From contig SWBL01000137.1 of assembly GCA_024195585.1 (NCBI GenBank), positions 1 to 64,000 on the forward strand: a DNA stretch of 64,000 nt. Reading direction: 5' to 3'. The notes under the pieces are model-generated. The model was not told where the DNA came from, did no database searches, and saw nothing but the letters and a program-made list of their open reading frames with translations. Positions within the stretch are counted from its first letter, which is position 1; every line of letters starts with the position of its first letter. The stretch comes from Aureobasidium sp. EXF-3400. Its lineage: Eukaryota > Ascomycota > Dothideomycetes > Dothideales > Saccotheciaceae. The position numbers and the translations under genes were made by a program. Positions 23,197-34,407 of the stretch are shown here, piece after piece.

Positions 23197-24042
23197 ATGA
23201 ATCCGACCATCACGCTTCCGAGGAATAACTCAAACGCCTCGTCCTTCGGCCCTGTAAACACCTCATCACGATCCAAACATGGCCGTGTTCGCATGCCGCG
23301 GTTCTTCAGACGCTTGTTCAAGTTCCCGCAGATGGATTTCGAGATGGCTGTCTGGGACATGACCAGTCTGATTGTTGCTCCCAAGAAGGTCTTCCGCCAG
23401 GTCTACTATCACAAGCAAACGCGCAATACGTGGCACACAGCAGATCCCTCCTTCACCTACCTGCTTTCCTTCTTCCTGCTCTTGACTGCCCTGGCCTGGG
23501 GTCTGGCCTACGCCGACGGCTTCTCAAAAACTTTGCGCATAACTCTTGTCTTCATCTTCGGCCACTTCCTCCTTACATCGCTACTCGTCTCCACTGCCGC
23601 CTACTTCCTCGTCGGAAAGCTACTGGGTCCCGGAGTCAAGGGCCTGCCGGGCAGAAACAAAAGAGCTGGCTTGTTTGGCCCAGGAAGTGATACTGTGGAG
23701 CAACTCGAGTTTGGATACTGTTTCGACGTCTCCATTCGCGCCTTCTTCCCCGTCTGGGTCTGGCTATATGTCGTTCAGTTCCTGCTCATGCCCGTCATCT
23801 CACGCGACTACTGGCTCTCGCTCTTCTTTGGCAATCTCTTGTACCTGGTCGCGTTCGGCTACTACTTTGTCATTACTTTCCTCGGCTACAACGCTCTTCC
23901 CTTCCTACACCACACACAACTGTTATTGACACCTGTTGTTGGATTCGCCATCTTCTGGGTCATTAGCTTGTTTGGTTTGAATTTGCCGAAACACTTTGCT
24001 CCTGTTCTATGGGCTGGTGCTGATTTGCGCAAGTCTGTATGA
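23197..24042 (+). CDS. GMH1: UNC-50/GMH1 family Golgi membrane protein
   Basis: A 281-aa single-exon protein from the ATG at 23197. The family signature is clear: FRRLFKFPQMDFEMAVWDM near residue 43, DPSFTYLL, VEQLEFGYCFDVSIRAFFPVW and PFLHHTQLLLTP. Five or so hydrophobic segments are visible (SYLLSFFLLLTALAWGLAY-like, LVFIFGHFLLTSLLVSTAAY, WLYVVQFLLMPVI, LLYLVAFGYYFVITFLGY and VVGFAIFWVISLFGL). UNC-50/Gmh1 proteins are Golgi multi-pass proteins linked to ARF-GEF recruitment and receptor traffic. An in-frame ATG at 23077 would add 40 residues with no family match. I prefer 23197 because yeast Gmh1 and animal UNC-50 are close to 260-275 aa. The longer start cannot be excluded. Confidence 0.9.
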   Translation: MNPTITLPRNNSNASSFGPVNTSSRSKHGRVRMPRFFRRLFKFPQMDFEMAVWDMTSLIVAPKKVFRQVYYHKQTRNTWHTADPSFTYLLSFFLLLTALAWGLAYADGFSKTLRITLVFIFGHFLLTSLLVSTAAYFLVGKLLGPGVKGLPGRNKRAGLFGPGSDTVEQLEFGYCFDVSIRAFFPVWVWLYVVQFLLMPVISRDYWLSLFFGNLLYLVAFGYYFVITFLGYNALPFLHHTQLLLTPVVGFAIFWVISLFGLNLPKHFAPVLWAGADLRKSV

Positions 24043-24254
24043 TCTAGCCTGTGTACAATCTGTCAAACAAAAGCTTTCTCTTTCTCATCCAAACAAACAT
24101 CCTATATACTGTGCTGTAATCGTAATGTTGACATCTATAACTTCCTTAATTCGAGATAACACTGCTGTACATGTTATGCTTCTGTCTCTATATATGTACA
24201 AAATCTAGTCTCACATCTCAAATATCTTACACTTCTCATCTATCATCCAACTCT

Positions 24255-27200
24255 TCACAGCGGCAGAGTACGCTTCTGTTCCCTCTCCTCGAAAGTCTGG
24301 ATCATATCACCGACCTGGAAATCTTCCCAGTTCTCGAAACCCATACCACACTCGGTACCTCTACGCATCTCTTGAACATCCTTCTTGACGTTCTTGAGAC
24401 TAGTCACGATACCTTTTCATCAAAATCAGTACAATGCGCTTCATGAGAACGGAAAGAGGAAGAGGAAGAACTCACCATCATAAACTCTCTCTTCACCTCT
24501 GGTAACTCTGACTCTGGATCCTCTGGCCACAACACCGTTTCTAACCTTCAAACCTGCAATCTTCATCTTCTTGCGGCCACCAACGCCGATTTCGAAACTC
24601 ATGGCTACCTCTGCCTCTCCAGTGACCTTTTGGATCTTCTGTGGTGGCAGTTTCTCCTCGAGTACCGCACGTACATCGTCAACAATGCGGTAAATGACGT
24701 TTTGCTCGAGGAGCTTGATGCCCTTGCGTTCAGCACGTCCAGCACTGTCTGGGTCAGGAGGTAAGTTGAAGGAAATGATGTGACCGCCTGCTGCATCTGC
24801 GTGCTCGATGTCGAATTCAGAGACTGGACCTACAGAGGCACGCAGCAATTTTGGCGAGCAGAGTGGGTTGGTCATTTGGAGGAGATAGGCAGAAACGGCT
24901 TCCACACTACCACTGACATCGGCTTTGATGATGAAAGGCACGAATTGATGGCCAGGTGTCTCGTTCTCGTCACCACCATAAACAGGTTTGCGAGTCGTGG
25001 TGGCTTCGACTTCGGTACCTGCTGCTCGTGCTGCCTTCTCAGCAGCCTTTTCAGCAGCAGCGGCTTCCTTGGTTAAGTCACGCTGAACTTGCTGTTCACG
25101 GCGTTGAGCATTGATCTTCTCCATGTCCTCAGCCATACGAATACGTTCGGCTAATTCTTCGCGGAAGGAAACCACATCGGCGGCTTTTTGCTCGTTGGGC
25201 GCTTGAAGGACTTCGTCGCCTGCTTCGGGTTGATCGCGCCAGCCGTCGACTTCGATGGGCGTGCCTGGTCCGGCGGACATTTGGACTACACCTGCTTCGT
25301 TGCGGAGACTGCGGACACGAGTCCAAGTTTTGCCTGCTACGATGATGGTGCCGGGTTTGAGTGTTCCGCGACGGACGAGCACAGTGGCTACACGGCCGTT
25401 TGACTTGGTTGTGGCTTCGATGACCCAGCCTTCGACTTGGCCTTCGGTATCGGCTCGGTGGTCCAGGATTTCGGAAAGAGTGACTGCGGCGTCTTCAAGT
25501 TCATCGATGCCTTGGCCAGTCTTACCGCTGACGGGCACAACTTGAGTGTCACCGCCGTAGTCTTCGATCTCCACTCCATGGCGAGCCAGGTCTTGCTTGA
25601 CGCGGTCGACATTGGCTTCTTCCTTGTCAATCTTGTTTACAGCGACGATGATGGGTACACGCGCAGATTGAGCATGCTTGATGGCTTCAATGGTCTGCGG
25701 CTTGACCGAATCATCAGCTGCAACGACCAAGATGATTATGTCAGTTACAGTAGCTCCACGTTTGCGCATCTCAAGGAAAGCTGCGTGGCCGGGGGTGTCG
25801 AGGAAAGTGATAGTCTTGCCGCTAGAAAGAGCAACGCTGAAGGCACCGATATGTTGTGTGATACCTCCGTGCTCAGAAGCTGCGATCGAAGACTTGCGGA
25901 GGTAGTCAAGGATGGTAGTCTTTCCATGATCAACGTGTCCCATAATTGCAACAACAGGAGGTCTGACAGGCAAGTACTCCTTGTCCTCTGGCGCAGGCTC
26001 GGGTAGTGCCTTGAGATCGCGCTCCTCGGCCTCTGCTTGATCTTGAGCACCCATAGTAGGATCGAAGTTGTACTCCATAGCAATCAAACCTGCCTCTTCA
26101 GAGCCAAGAATGTGGTCGTGTGAAGTGTTCTCGAAGCCGAGCTCCTCCATCTTGTCGGCCATCTCTTGGTAGGTAACGTTTGTCAGTTGAGCAAGCTTGG
26201 ACACGCTGACGAACTCGGGCAGGTTGATGGGAGTCATGGCCTCTGCACGCCTTGCTTGTCTCGCGGCTTGACGTGCGGCCTCCTTGGCTGCCTTGTCCTT
26301 CTTTGCTTGACGGGCCTTCTTGCGTTCATCGCGATTATTGCGCATAGCACCGTAGTTACCTTCCAAGTCGCCATCGTCATCGAATCGGTCGCGGCGACCT
26401 CTGCGAGGCTTGTCGTCGTCTTCGGCGTCGTCCATTTCTTCAGAACGGTTGCGACGACCCTTGAAAGTTGCAGACTTGGGAGCATCAGCAGCCTCATCTT
26501 CTTCTTCAACAAATCGGGATGCCCTGCGAGCGTTGCGTTCCGTTTGCTTTCTGGCTGCTTCAACCTCAGCAGGGTCTATTTCTTCAGCCTCTGCGGGTGC
26601 TTCCCCAACTGCTGAAGTACCATATGCGGCCGCCATATCGCGTCCAGCATTTCTAGGCTCTCTGGGTCGTCGTTCCTCTCTGTCACCTCGTGGTGCGTTG
26701 CGATCGAATCGTTCACCACGCATAGGAGGTCTTTCGCCTGGAGCTCGTTCAACCCAGCCAGGCTTTGGTGGATTGGGACATTGACGAAATCCGTGGCCTG
26801 GCTGACCACATCTGACACAAGTCATGTCCGGACGAGGACGAGGAGGCGGTCTACTTTCAACATTCAGAGACTCGATATTGAAGCCACCAAATCTTGGCCG
26901 CCTCTGCCTATGCTCTTCGAATCTTGCATCAATGTCTCCAGCTGATATAGGCGAGAATCTCGAGCTTCCTCTATTATCTCTCTCCTGTCCTTGTTGCCTC
27001 TCTTGTGGTTGATCGTTCTGTTGCGATGATGACTCCCTTCTTGATTTCAAAATACTCCAGTTCTGGGCATTCTCGAATGGCGTCTCATCTGGCTCATCGC
27101 GACTGTTGACCATGACAGTGGTGAAACGAGGCCCGCGAGAACGATCTTCCTCAACCTTTTTGGCCTCCTCTTGTTGAACACGCTTCTTCGATTCATCAAC

Positions 27201-28622
27201 GAGTGCACGTCTTGTTTGCTGGTCTTGCTCATCGAATAAAGAGTCAAGAGATGATGCTGAAGGTGTTGACGACTGCTTGTTCTTGCGAGCCAATAATGCT
27301 TCGAGCATCCTCTCCTCCTCTTGCGATAGCCCGCTGGCCGCGGCCGATAGTGGTGATGTGGATTGCGACTTGGGCTGAGGCGGTGGCGGTGCTGAAGGTG
27401 TCGCAGAGCTTGGGCGTTGGTTGACGAAGGAGGTTGCAAGGTCGGTAAAGTTGTTGTTCTGAGAAGCACGTTGTTGGCGCGGTTCTTCTCTCTGTGAACT
27501 CCGTTCGGATGATTGTTGGCGTGTTTCCCTGTTTTGCTGCCATGTCTTTTGGGCATGTTCTCTGGTCGTATCGAGGCTATCGGGATGATCCGCCGGTGGT
27601 TCCGACTCGTGAACCGCATATCGTATCTTTGGTGGCGGGGCTGGGACCGGCTCGAAAGCCTTTCTAGCCTGCTCTAGTTCGCCCGAGAAGATATCCTCGT
27701 ACGGCGATGATGAGAAAGGACTGTCCGAGAGTTGTGGTGATTGCACTGGTGTGGCTGAGGATGGTGCGGTACTCGAGGGAGGAGGTGTGGTTGACGGAGG
27801 AGCAGGTTTGGCAGTCATCCAGGATGGAGCTTTGACCGTGGGCTTTGGAGGAGCATCCGGCTCGCTCTTGAACTGAGGCCTTGGAGAAGGCTTCGATACA
27901 GGCTTCGGTGCGGGTGTGGTGTTCCCTGTGGGTTCCTGCTCTGTTGATGGTGCATCCAGACCGGGCATGTCGCGTCCTGAAGCCTTCTTCTCAAGGTTCC
28001 GCATGAACTCGTGGTGGTCTATCCTCGCGTGTCTCAGCCTTCCATCTGGACCGCGGTTCTCGCGCTGGGCGGTCTGGACGCGATTCAAAGGGCGGTTGGA
28101 AGCCGGATCGACTGCTACTGGCGTTACGGCGAAAGGTCTTTGGTTGTACTGATTGGGCCTCTGACTCCTCTGCTGGCGCCTCTCTTGCTGTTTCTCCTCT
28201 AGTGTTTTCGGTCTCGGCAAAGGAAATTGTTGGGTCTCGCTCGGTTGACTCTGCTGTGGCTGTGGGATCTTGCGTGGGGCGGTAAACAACTTCTTCGCGG
28301 CGAGTTTCTCGCTCAGTTCATCGAGTTTCTTGCGGCGTATGGCTTCTTGTTCTTCTCTTTGACGTTTCGCCGCTTGGAGGGCCTTTTGTGCTTCCAGTGC
28401 AGCATCGGGCAGATCGAATGGGTCGTTGGGATCCAGACTCTGTGCGGCAGTCGAGTGGAAGGCATTGCTCCGGGCTATACTCGTGTGGCGGGCGTGAGGG
28501 TTGATGCGACCAGCGCAGAAGCTGCAGACGCTCTGGCTCGATGACGCCTGTATACCACAATTAGTCGGTTTCTTGTAGACTCGGCTATGACTACTTGCCC
28601 TCAATAACTTGGACCTGCGCAT
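24255..28622 (-). CDS. IFM1: Mitochondrial translation initiation factor IF-2
   Basis: The GTPase core is typical of IF-2: GHVDHGKTT (about residue 892), [12 protein letters not shown] and the IF2_N motif [10 protein letters not shown] before it. An intron at 24413-24475 (GTGAGT...AAG) joins the long exon to a terminal exon, 24412-24255, which completes domain IV ([26 protein letters not shown]). The product is 1434 aa, or 1417 aa if a putative 51-nt GC-AG intron (28548-28598) is removed. Removal gives a cleaner presequence, [19 protein letters not shown]. The N-terminal region of more than 800 residues is long, Gln/Pro/Ser/Arg-rich and low complexity. It carries a CCHC zinc knuckle ([14 protein letters not shown]) at about residues 600-613. 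The protein should deliver fMet-tRNA to mitochondrial ribosomes. The ATG at 28622 is the first in frame. Confidence 0.93.
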
Positions 28623-28962
28623 CTCGTATCTGTTTGCCCCTACAAGAGCACGCTTCTACTGGTCGCTTCGTGACGCTGGCTCGAAGAAATCTTGAAGCAC
28701 ATGCAATTGCGGCGCCGTCTCTCCCCCGAGCTTGGTCCGCCTGTTATTTGCTTAACTCCGTGACTCGACCTGCATCATTAAATACCTATCACATGGGCAC
28801 AAGATAAAAAGATTGAGTAGCATGCCAAAGAAGCAATCAAGTTGCCAGCTACCAAATGCTATGCACAAAGCCTCAAAAGTCGTCCTGGTATCTCCTCCGA
28901 GAGCCTAGCCCCGGCAACCCTCAATTTGCTCTTCGCTCATCAAGTCGTTAAACCAAGTCCGT
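28623..28962. other. Intergenic region IF-2 / PDAP1-like
   Basis: Two minus-strand genes flank this 340-bp stretch. It should hold the IF-2 promoter and the 3' UTR of the PDAP1-like gene. No motif stands out. Confidence 0.4.
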
Positions 28963-29745
28963 TTACTTCTTTCCCTTGCCGCGGTTCTTCTTGGCCGAAG
29001 CTGCTGCTCTCTGTCTCTCCATTCTTGCGAGCTGATCGGCCTTTTCCTTCTCGTGCTCCTCCTTCTCGGCCTTCTCGGCGGCCTTGCGTGCTGACTCTTC
29101 CTCTCTGCGTTGTCTGACCAGTTGCAGTCTTTCCATGTCGTTTCTGGCTTGCTCCGTCTTGCCCTCGGCGTGCAACTTTTCGTATCTCTGCTTGGCCTGC
29201 ACAGCTTGAACTGCCTCGCGCTCCCTTCTGGACAACTGAGACATGTCGGCGGGCTTGGTGGGCTTCTTCTTGGGTGCCTCATCGTCGGATCCAGCAACTA
29301 CGGGCTTTGCGGCCATCTTGGCGGCCTTTGCGGTGTGGTTGGGGTTTGCGGGCATGTCGTCCTCGTCTGATGATTCCGACTCGCTTCCTGAGGGCATGTC
29401 GCCGACCTGGACAGGTCCCTTCTTCTTTGCGATGGCTGCGGCCTTGCGTGCCTTGGCTGCCTCACGTCTTTGCTCACGGGTCATCTCCGTCTCGGTAGCC
29501 TTGGGTGCCTCCTCCTCGCTCGACTCCTCCTCTGAAGAATCCTCCTCCTCGGAAGACGAGTTGTCTGAGTCTGATGCCCACATGCTCTTCTCAGCGCCCT
29601 CGGCGTCGATGGGACGGAGATCTCTGCTGAAGTGCTTGCCGCCTAGAAACATGACTTAGACTTTCGCATATCGAACAGGAAGACAGTGTAACTTACCACC
29701 TCGCTTGGGCTTCATGAACTTGCCGCCTCTACCTCTAGTAGACAT
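28963..29745 (-). CDS. PDAP1/PP28-like phosphoprotein (casein kinase substrate)
   Basis: Two exons, 29745-29697 and 29642-28963, with a 54-nt intron (GTAAGT...TAG), give 242 aa. The N-terminus MSTRGRGGKFMKPKRGGGKH and the acidic Ser/Glu block (DSDNSSSEEEDSSEEESSEE) match the 28-kDa heat- and acid-stable phosphoprotein family. The family core follows at about residues 150-210: LSRREREAVQAVQAKQRYEK, then HAEGKTEQARNDMERLQLVR. The tail is Lys/Ala/Glu-rich and strongly helical (RKAAEKAEKEEHEKEKADQL). The Ser-Glu block is a likely casein kinase 2 target. The molecular role of the family is poorly defined. The splice junction restores the Gly/Lys-rich start that the family requires. Confidence 0.88.
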
Positions 29746-30869
29746 GATTGCAGTTGTGAAGTGTGTTGATTCGTGGGAGTTTCTTCGTTGACCTTGCGGT
29801 ATATAGCTCCTGGAATTCCTGGTGAATATCCTTTATTGTACGGTGTTTTGTTGTGGTGAATCGGTGACGAGCAAAATTCACTTTGGGCAGCGTTCTGGCT
29901 GACCCTCATTCCGACCTCCGACTGGCTTTGCTGACCAGAGCAGTCATTCGTCCTTGGCGGGCGCTTGCGAACGGCCCGCCAGTTGTGCGCGAAATCAACT
30001 CCCACCCTATTTCCTGATCAGAAGGCAGAATAAATTCCAGCTCATGAACATATTCAAAGGAAGCTAAAGTATATCGTTTCATCATGTATATATTCTATTT
30101 CTCGAGATCATTGTGTATTCTCACACTTACAAGAGTGATATGATTTGGCTGGAGATCCATCATTGAGACTTCACATATATACGGCGCACCATCAGTTTGC
30201 GGCTGGCCTGTGCTCGATTGCTGGTATAAAATCTCTGCTCTCCTTGCAACCTCTTTCTCCTGGTACATAAAACTATATCGTCTCCCATCTATCCGTCACC
30301 ACGCTGTTCTCTGTTGTGAATGAGGGGGGAAAGGAGTCGTAGAACGAGCATGTCTGCTTACCCCAAATCGGTCAGAAAAGTGACTGAATTAGGAAATATA
30401 TTGGACATAACATCTTTTCTTCAACCTGTGGCTTTTGTAGAGAAGCGTGGTTGTTGACTTTGCGAGGTTGGAGTGGTCTGGCTGGCTAAGTGACTACACT
30501 TCCTGTCTGCTGCTCATATTCCTCATCTTGTTGTTTACGTGCTTCTCTTGCATTTGAGGCTGTCGAGTCTGCATTTGATTTGATTCAGTTGTGTCTACGG
30601 TCAAAGCTATGATTCGGCTTCGTTCTGTTTTTCATGACCGGCAGCCCCTGCCCGCGATTCAGTAACATCGCAGTCCTGACTGTTCGAGTACGACGACTGA
30701 GCAAAAGTAACCCATTGAGAGTCCTCGCAGTCTGAACTGGATTATGCATTCTGATGGTTATATCGTCGCCCACCACTGGCTGGGGGAAGCTGAAGGCAGC
30801 TTTCAAGCGGGCTCACCCAAAGAACAGCAAAACATCATTTCTCAACCACCCACTTAATTGACAAAAGGA
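29746..30869. other. Intergenic, no protein gene supported
   Basis: This 1.1-kb stretch lies between the PDAP1-like gene and a tRNA-Gly gene. Only short frames without domains occur. It presumably carries the PDAP1-like promoter on its left side. Confidence 0.5.
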
Positions 30870-30940
30870 TGTCGCAGCCGTGAATCGAACACGGGGCTCG
30901 TGCATGGCAAGCACGAATTTTACCACTAAACCACTGCGAC
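30870..30940 (-). tRNA. tRNA-Gly (anticodon GCC)
   Basis: Read on the minus strand, this 71-nt sequence folds as a tRNA. The acceptor stem is GTCGCAG/CTGCGAC. The D region is TGGTTTAGTGGTA, which matches the A box. The anticodon stem is CGTGC/GCACG with loop TTGCCAT (anticodon GCC). The T arm is CCGTG-TTCGATT-CACGG, the B box. The discriminator base is A and no intron is present. The short D loop and 71-nt length are normal for eukaryotic tRNA-Gly. Confidence 0.95.
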
Positions 30941-30999
30941 TTTGATGGAGCAGATGTGAATTGTACCGTTTAACACTCTGACACCGGCATCGCTGTACA

Positions 31000-31791
31000 C
31001 TATTGCACTGGTAAGACTCCGCCAACAGCGCTAGGCACCTCTTCCAGACTCTTGACAATCGCTGATGGTCTTCCAAGATCACCTTCAATCATAGCGTCTT
31101 GCCATCCATTGCCTGCCCTGTCGACCCAGCACGCTTGCATCCCCACCGCGCGAGCACCAGTGACATCGAATGGGTTCCCGCTGATCAACCACATACTCGC
31201 CATATCCTCTTTGCTGTTGGGATCTTTGCCAACTGCTTTGGCAAGATGAGCATATGATTCGGGTGTAGGCTTGAATCTCTTGGGCTCCTCGACAACAACA
31301 ATATCTTTGAAAGTCGATGCATGCTTGGAAAGATCCGGTGACTTGTTGACTGAATTGGAGACCATTGTGTTTGTACCATTCGAGAAGACAACCGGGTAGA
31401 AGTCATCGCGTTTTGCGATAGCCTCCAGAGCTGGCCCCACATCGGGGAAGATGGAGAGCGAGTCGTAAGCCTTCATCAAGTCATCAATGTCCTTTTGCTC
31501 CAGTGAGACAGAAGACTCGGCCAATGTATGTCGCAATGACCGCAGTGTGACTTTGCTAAAGTCTTCATATTGATCTGTGGTTGCGTTAGTGACACGATCA
31601 GATCAGGGCTTGAGGAACTGCATACTCATGCTGTTCAGACGCCAGGTATATTCTAGCTGGTACTTTCGCCATGTTGCTGCAATTGTCTGGGCCTTTTCTT
31701 GTCCAAAGTGTGAGGCGAGCTTCTTAGCAATGGACTCGGTGGAGAGAAGTGTGCCGTAGGCATCGAAGGCCAGGATAGTTTTGCCACTCAT
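31000..31791 (-). CDS. Type II haloacid dehalogenase (HAD superfamily)
   Basis: Two exons, 31791-31626 and 31574-31000, with a 51-nt intron (GTATGC...CAG), give 246 aa. The HAD motifs are in order. The nucleophile motif AFDAYGTLL is near residue 8. Motif II is VVFSNGTNTMV, with Ser-Asn-Gly as in L-2-haloacid dehalogenases. A motif III Lys lies in VEEPKRFKPTPESY. Motif IV reads MWLISGNPFDVTGARAVGM, followed by CWVDR. The cap helices include AATWRKYQLEYTWRLNSMNQ, a type II signature. The protein probably hydrolyses a 2-haloacid or a small phospho-ester-like substrate in the cytosol. Fungal members are common and their true substrates are mostly unknown. The ATG at 31791 begins MSGKTILAFDAYG, right for the family. 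Confidence 0.92.
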
Positions 31792-32686
31792 TGTGTTTGT
31801 TACTGAGGATCTTGAGAAGAATAGATTGGGAAACAAAACATGGATTGGAATCGTACTTGATCTGTTTACAAACTATGATGCGTATGGCAGTCAGGAACGG
31901 GCCTCGGATGATGCAATGGAGGGGCTGCTTGCTCTCCCATTTCTCCGCCCTCTCTCAAACCTTCTCCACCTTTTGACCATGAGCATGGATATGTTCAGAA
32001 TACGAGGTGTTGCCCTGCTCATGCTGAAGACCCAAATGGTGAAGTGTGGAACGCGCCAATTGCCGATGGTCGTTCCGTGGCCTTCTTGCTCGCGACTCAC
32101 TCAAGCCATGGCGTTGTCGGAAGATAATAACTGCAGAAGAGGCGCATGGCTGGTATGTAAAAAGAGCTGTTTCTGGCCGACAAGTCTGTTCTTTCCATTT
32201 GAGGCAGCGCTCTTCTTGACGTAGCACAATATGGATGAGAAGGTAGGTGCGACTCTGGGTAACTGCATATCTGTTGAACATACGCGGCTACTGACCGTAT
32301 AACAATTCGGTCTATACCTACATATGCCCATCGACACCTCTTTCCATTTACTCTCCTCTCAGCTCCTCCGTCCCTTTTCTCCATTGCTATCTGTAACCCG
32401 GCTCCTATACTTGACCTCTCATCCAGCTTACTCAAAGCCTTTATTGTTTCCGCCATACTTCCACTACACCGATTCCCGACTCTTGCTTTCTGTACCCTGA
32501 AGTTCCGTACACCGACCAAAGAGACATTGACTGCTATGACGACTTACCGCAGGTCGAGAAGAGACAGTGTCACGGCTACCCCTGCTACCACTTTCGACAT
32601 CGGACCTCGACAATCCATTAGAGAGGACAGGCCAGACGATGGTGGTAAGTTTTGTTCTCTCTTGAGTAGTACCAGTCAAACTAAAC
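31792..32686. other. Intergenic / 5' region of the 32687 gene
   Basis: No separate gene is supported. The right part (32537-32644) contains protein-like sequence spread over two frames, and a plausible intron lies at 32645-32693 (GTAAGT...CAG). This part is probably the first exon or leader of the gene that follows. Confidence 0.4.
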
Positions 32687-34249
32687 ATGCCAGGTGACTG
32701 GGATGAGTTGCAAAGATTCGTCAGCTCACCAAGCGCACCAACAACTCCTCGTACCAAAAGGAAGATCCATTTTATCGAGCCCTCTCCTGAACGCATTGCC
32801 CCAGGAAGATCCAACACAGCTCCTCCCGGCTTTCGAATTTCGTCTACGAGCACTCTGGATCAGAATCAATCTCTTCCAGGACAGTCAGATGTTGAGGAGT
32901 TGCAACCTGATCTGATCTCGTTCGAGGAACCTGAAGAGGAACCATCCAAAGCAACGGAAAACCTGGACGAGGTTTCTCTCAGCAGCCACGAGGGAGATCA
33001 AATCTTCTACGACATGGATGTGGAGATGGCTACCTACAACGATGACTCTACACCAACAGAAGAGCTTCCACAAGTATCTCAAGACGACGATGACGATGTG
33101 GATGATGCAAACGACCCCATCTTCTCTGTCAGGCGTGCAAAGTCACATTCAATCTCGGGTACTTCGGCACTGTACCAGGAAAGACCTACCTCAGCCAGGT
33201 TCTACCGTACATCTTCTGCGTCGGGACTGTACTCCAAACCAGCTTACAACCCGATCATCAAAGCACATGTCGCTGGTAGCCCCATACGTTTCGACTTCTA
33301 CACAGCACCTGTAGACAACAATGACAGCGACGAGCAGAATGAAGAGTATTCGAGACTGTCTCGAAGTCAGACAGCAAGCTCCAGATCGAGTACCAGCGCA
33401 TACTCAGCAACTTGGGACGACAGAGGCACGGCCAGTGCTAGCGAGAGATCAGGCCCACCGAGCGATACACCCAGCCCACGCGCAATCACGAGAAGCTCAT
33501 CAGGGTCTGGGAGTGAGTTCGCCTTAGAAGCGGTCAAAAGAAAGCTCTCTACCATGTCACGCGCCAGAAAAGTCAACATGAAGCACATCAAGAGGCAAAG
33601 TGCGGAGCCTCTGTCGAGCCCTGATGATATTCCAGCTGTGCCACCAAACACTCTTGCAACAAGCGACGCTTTGAAGAAGAGTTGTGAAGGATACCCAGCC
33701 AAACACGGCCATCCAGGTGGTTCGTCACCTGTGGCAGCGCAGGTGAGGATGGATCCAAGTGAGGCGCAATCATTGACACCGAGTGCTCGAGTATCGCCAC
33801 ATCTCAAGCCAGCCCTGAAGCATATCGGTCCCGGTACGCCCACTGTTGCAATCATCACGCATAATCGATCTGTACCCTCGCACAAGGATAGTCTCGAGCT
33901 TGTACGCCATCGCTTTGGCGAAGATTGGCCAACAGTTGATCCTCAGCTGTCTTCTACACGAGACTCGATCGTTCTAACCAAACAACGATGGGAGAAATAC
34001 CCTAGATCGCACGCCGTTATTGACGATGAAACTGGACACGTCAAGTATGGAGGTCTCAGTCCCATCATGGACGCCAGCCCTCCAGACCACAAGACGTACT
34101 GGGCTGCCAGACGTGAACAGCTGGCAAAGCAGAAAGAGATGGAATGGCACCGTGAGATCAATGGACATCCAGAGAACGACCATGACTGTCCTATCTGCGA
34201 GGTGGAGAAGCCTCGAACCAAGAGACTGGCGGCCTTGCGAGCAGGTTGA
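32687..34249 (+). CDS. Uncharacterised disordered fungal protein
   Basis: At least 520 aa from the ATG at 32687. The true start may be in an upstream exon at about 32537-32644, joined by a 49-nt intron at 32645-32693; a single-base frame discrepancy in that exon keeps me from calling it. The protein is rich in Ser, Pro, Asp and Glu, with low-complexity stretches (SRSQTASSRSSTSAYS, DDDDDVDDANDP). The most ordered part is the C-terminus: LVRHRFGEDWPTVDP, TYWAARREQLAKQKEMEWHR, and HPENDHDCPICEVEKPRTKR. The last carries a CPIC pair that alone is too small for a zinc domain. I do not recognise a family. Several Ser-Pro and Arg-x-x-Ser sites suggest a phosphoregulated scaffold or signalling protein, but that is inference. 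Confidence 0.8.
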   Translation: MPGDWDELQRFVSSPSAPTTPRTKRKIHFIEPSPERIAPGRSNTAPPGFRISSTSTLDQNQSLPGQSDVEELQPDLISFEEPEEEPSKATENLDEVSLSSHEGDQIFYDMDVEMATYNDDSTPTEELPQVSQDDDDDVDDANDPIFSVRRAKSHSISGTSALYQERPTSARFYRTSSASGLYSKPAYNPIIKAHVAGSPIRFDFYTAPVDNNDSDEQNEEYSRLSRSQTASSRSSTSAYSATWDDRGTASASERSGPPSDTPSPRAITRSSSGSGSEFALEAVKRKLSTMSRARKVNMKHIKRQSAEPLSSPDDIPAVPPNTLATSDALKKSCEGYPAKHGHPGGSSPVAAQVRMDPSEAQSLTPSARVSPHLKPALKHIGPGTPTVAIITHNRSVPSHKDSLELVRHRFGEDWPTVDPQLSSTRDSIVLTKQRWEKYPRSHAVIDDETGHVKYGGLSPIMDASPPDHKTYWAARREQLAKQKEMEWHREINGHPENDHDCPICEVEKPRTKRLAALRAG

Positions 34250-34407
34250 AGTTTGTAGGCATGTTTGATAGAACAACCTAAATCCTCGGCGAACGAGTAT
34301 GTGTACATTGACTTTTTTCCTTATAGCGCCTTCTTGAACCCCTGTGACATTGGCACCTTCTGTTACGCCCAATGACGCCTTGCTGAACCGCATATCCCTT
34401 GTGACAT

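Noticed and set aside
28963..29652. Start of the PDAP1-like protein at the internal frame start MFLGGKHF
   Set aside because: Those first residues come from intron sequence; the spliced exon at 29697-29745 restores the family N-terminus.
31781..32224. Plus-strand 147-codon frame
   Set aside because: It begins inside the dehalogenase coding region on the opposite strand and shows no family features.
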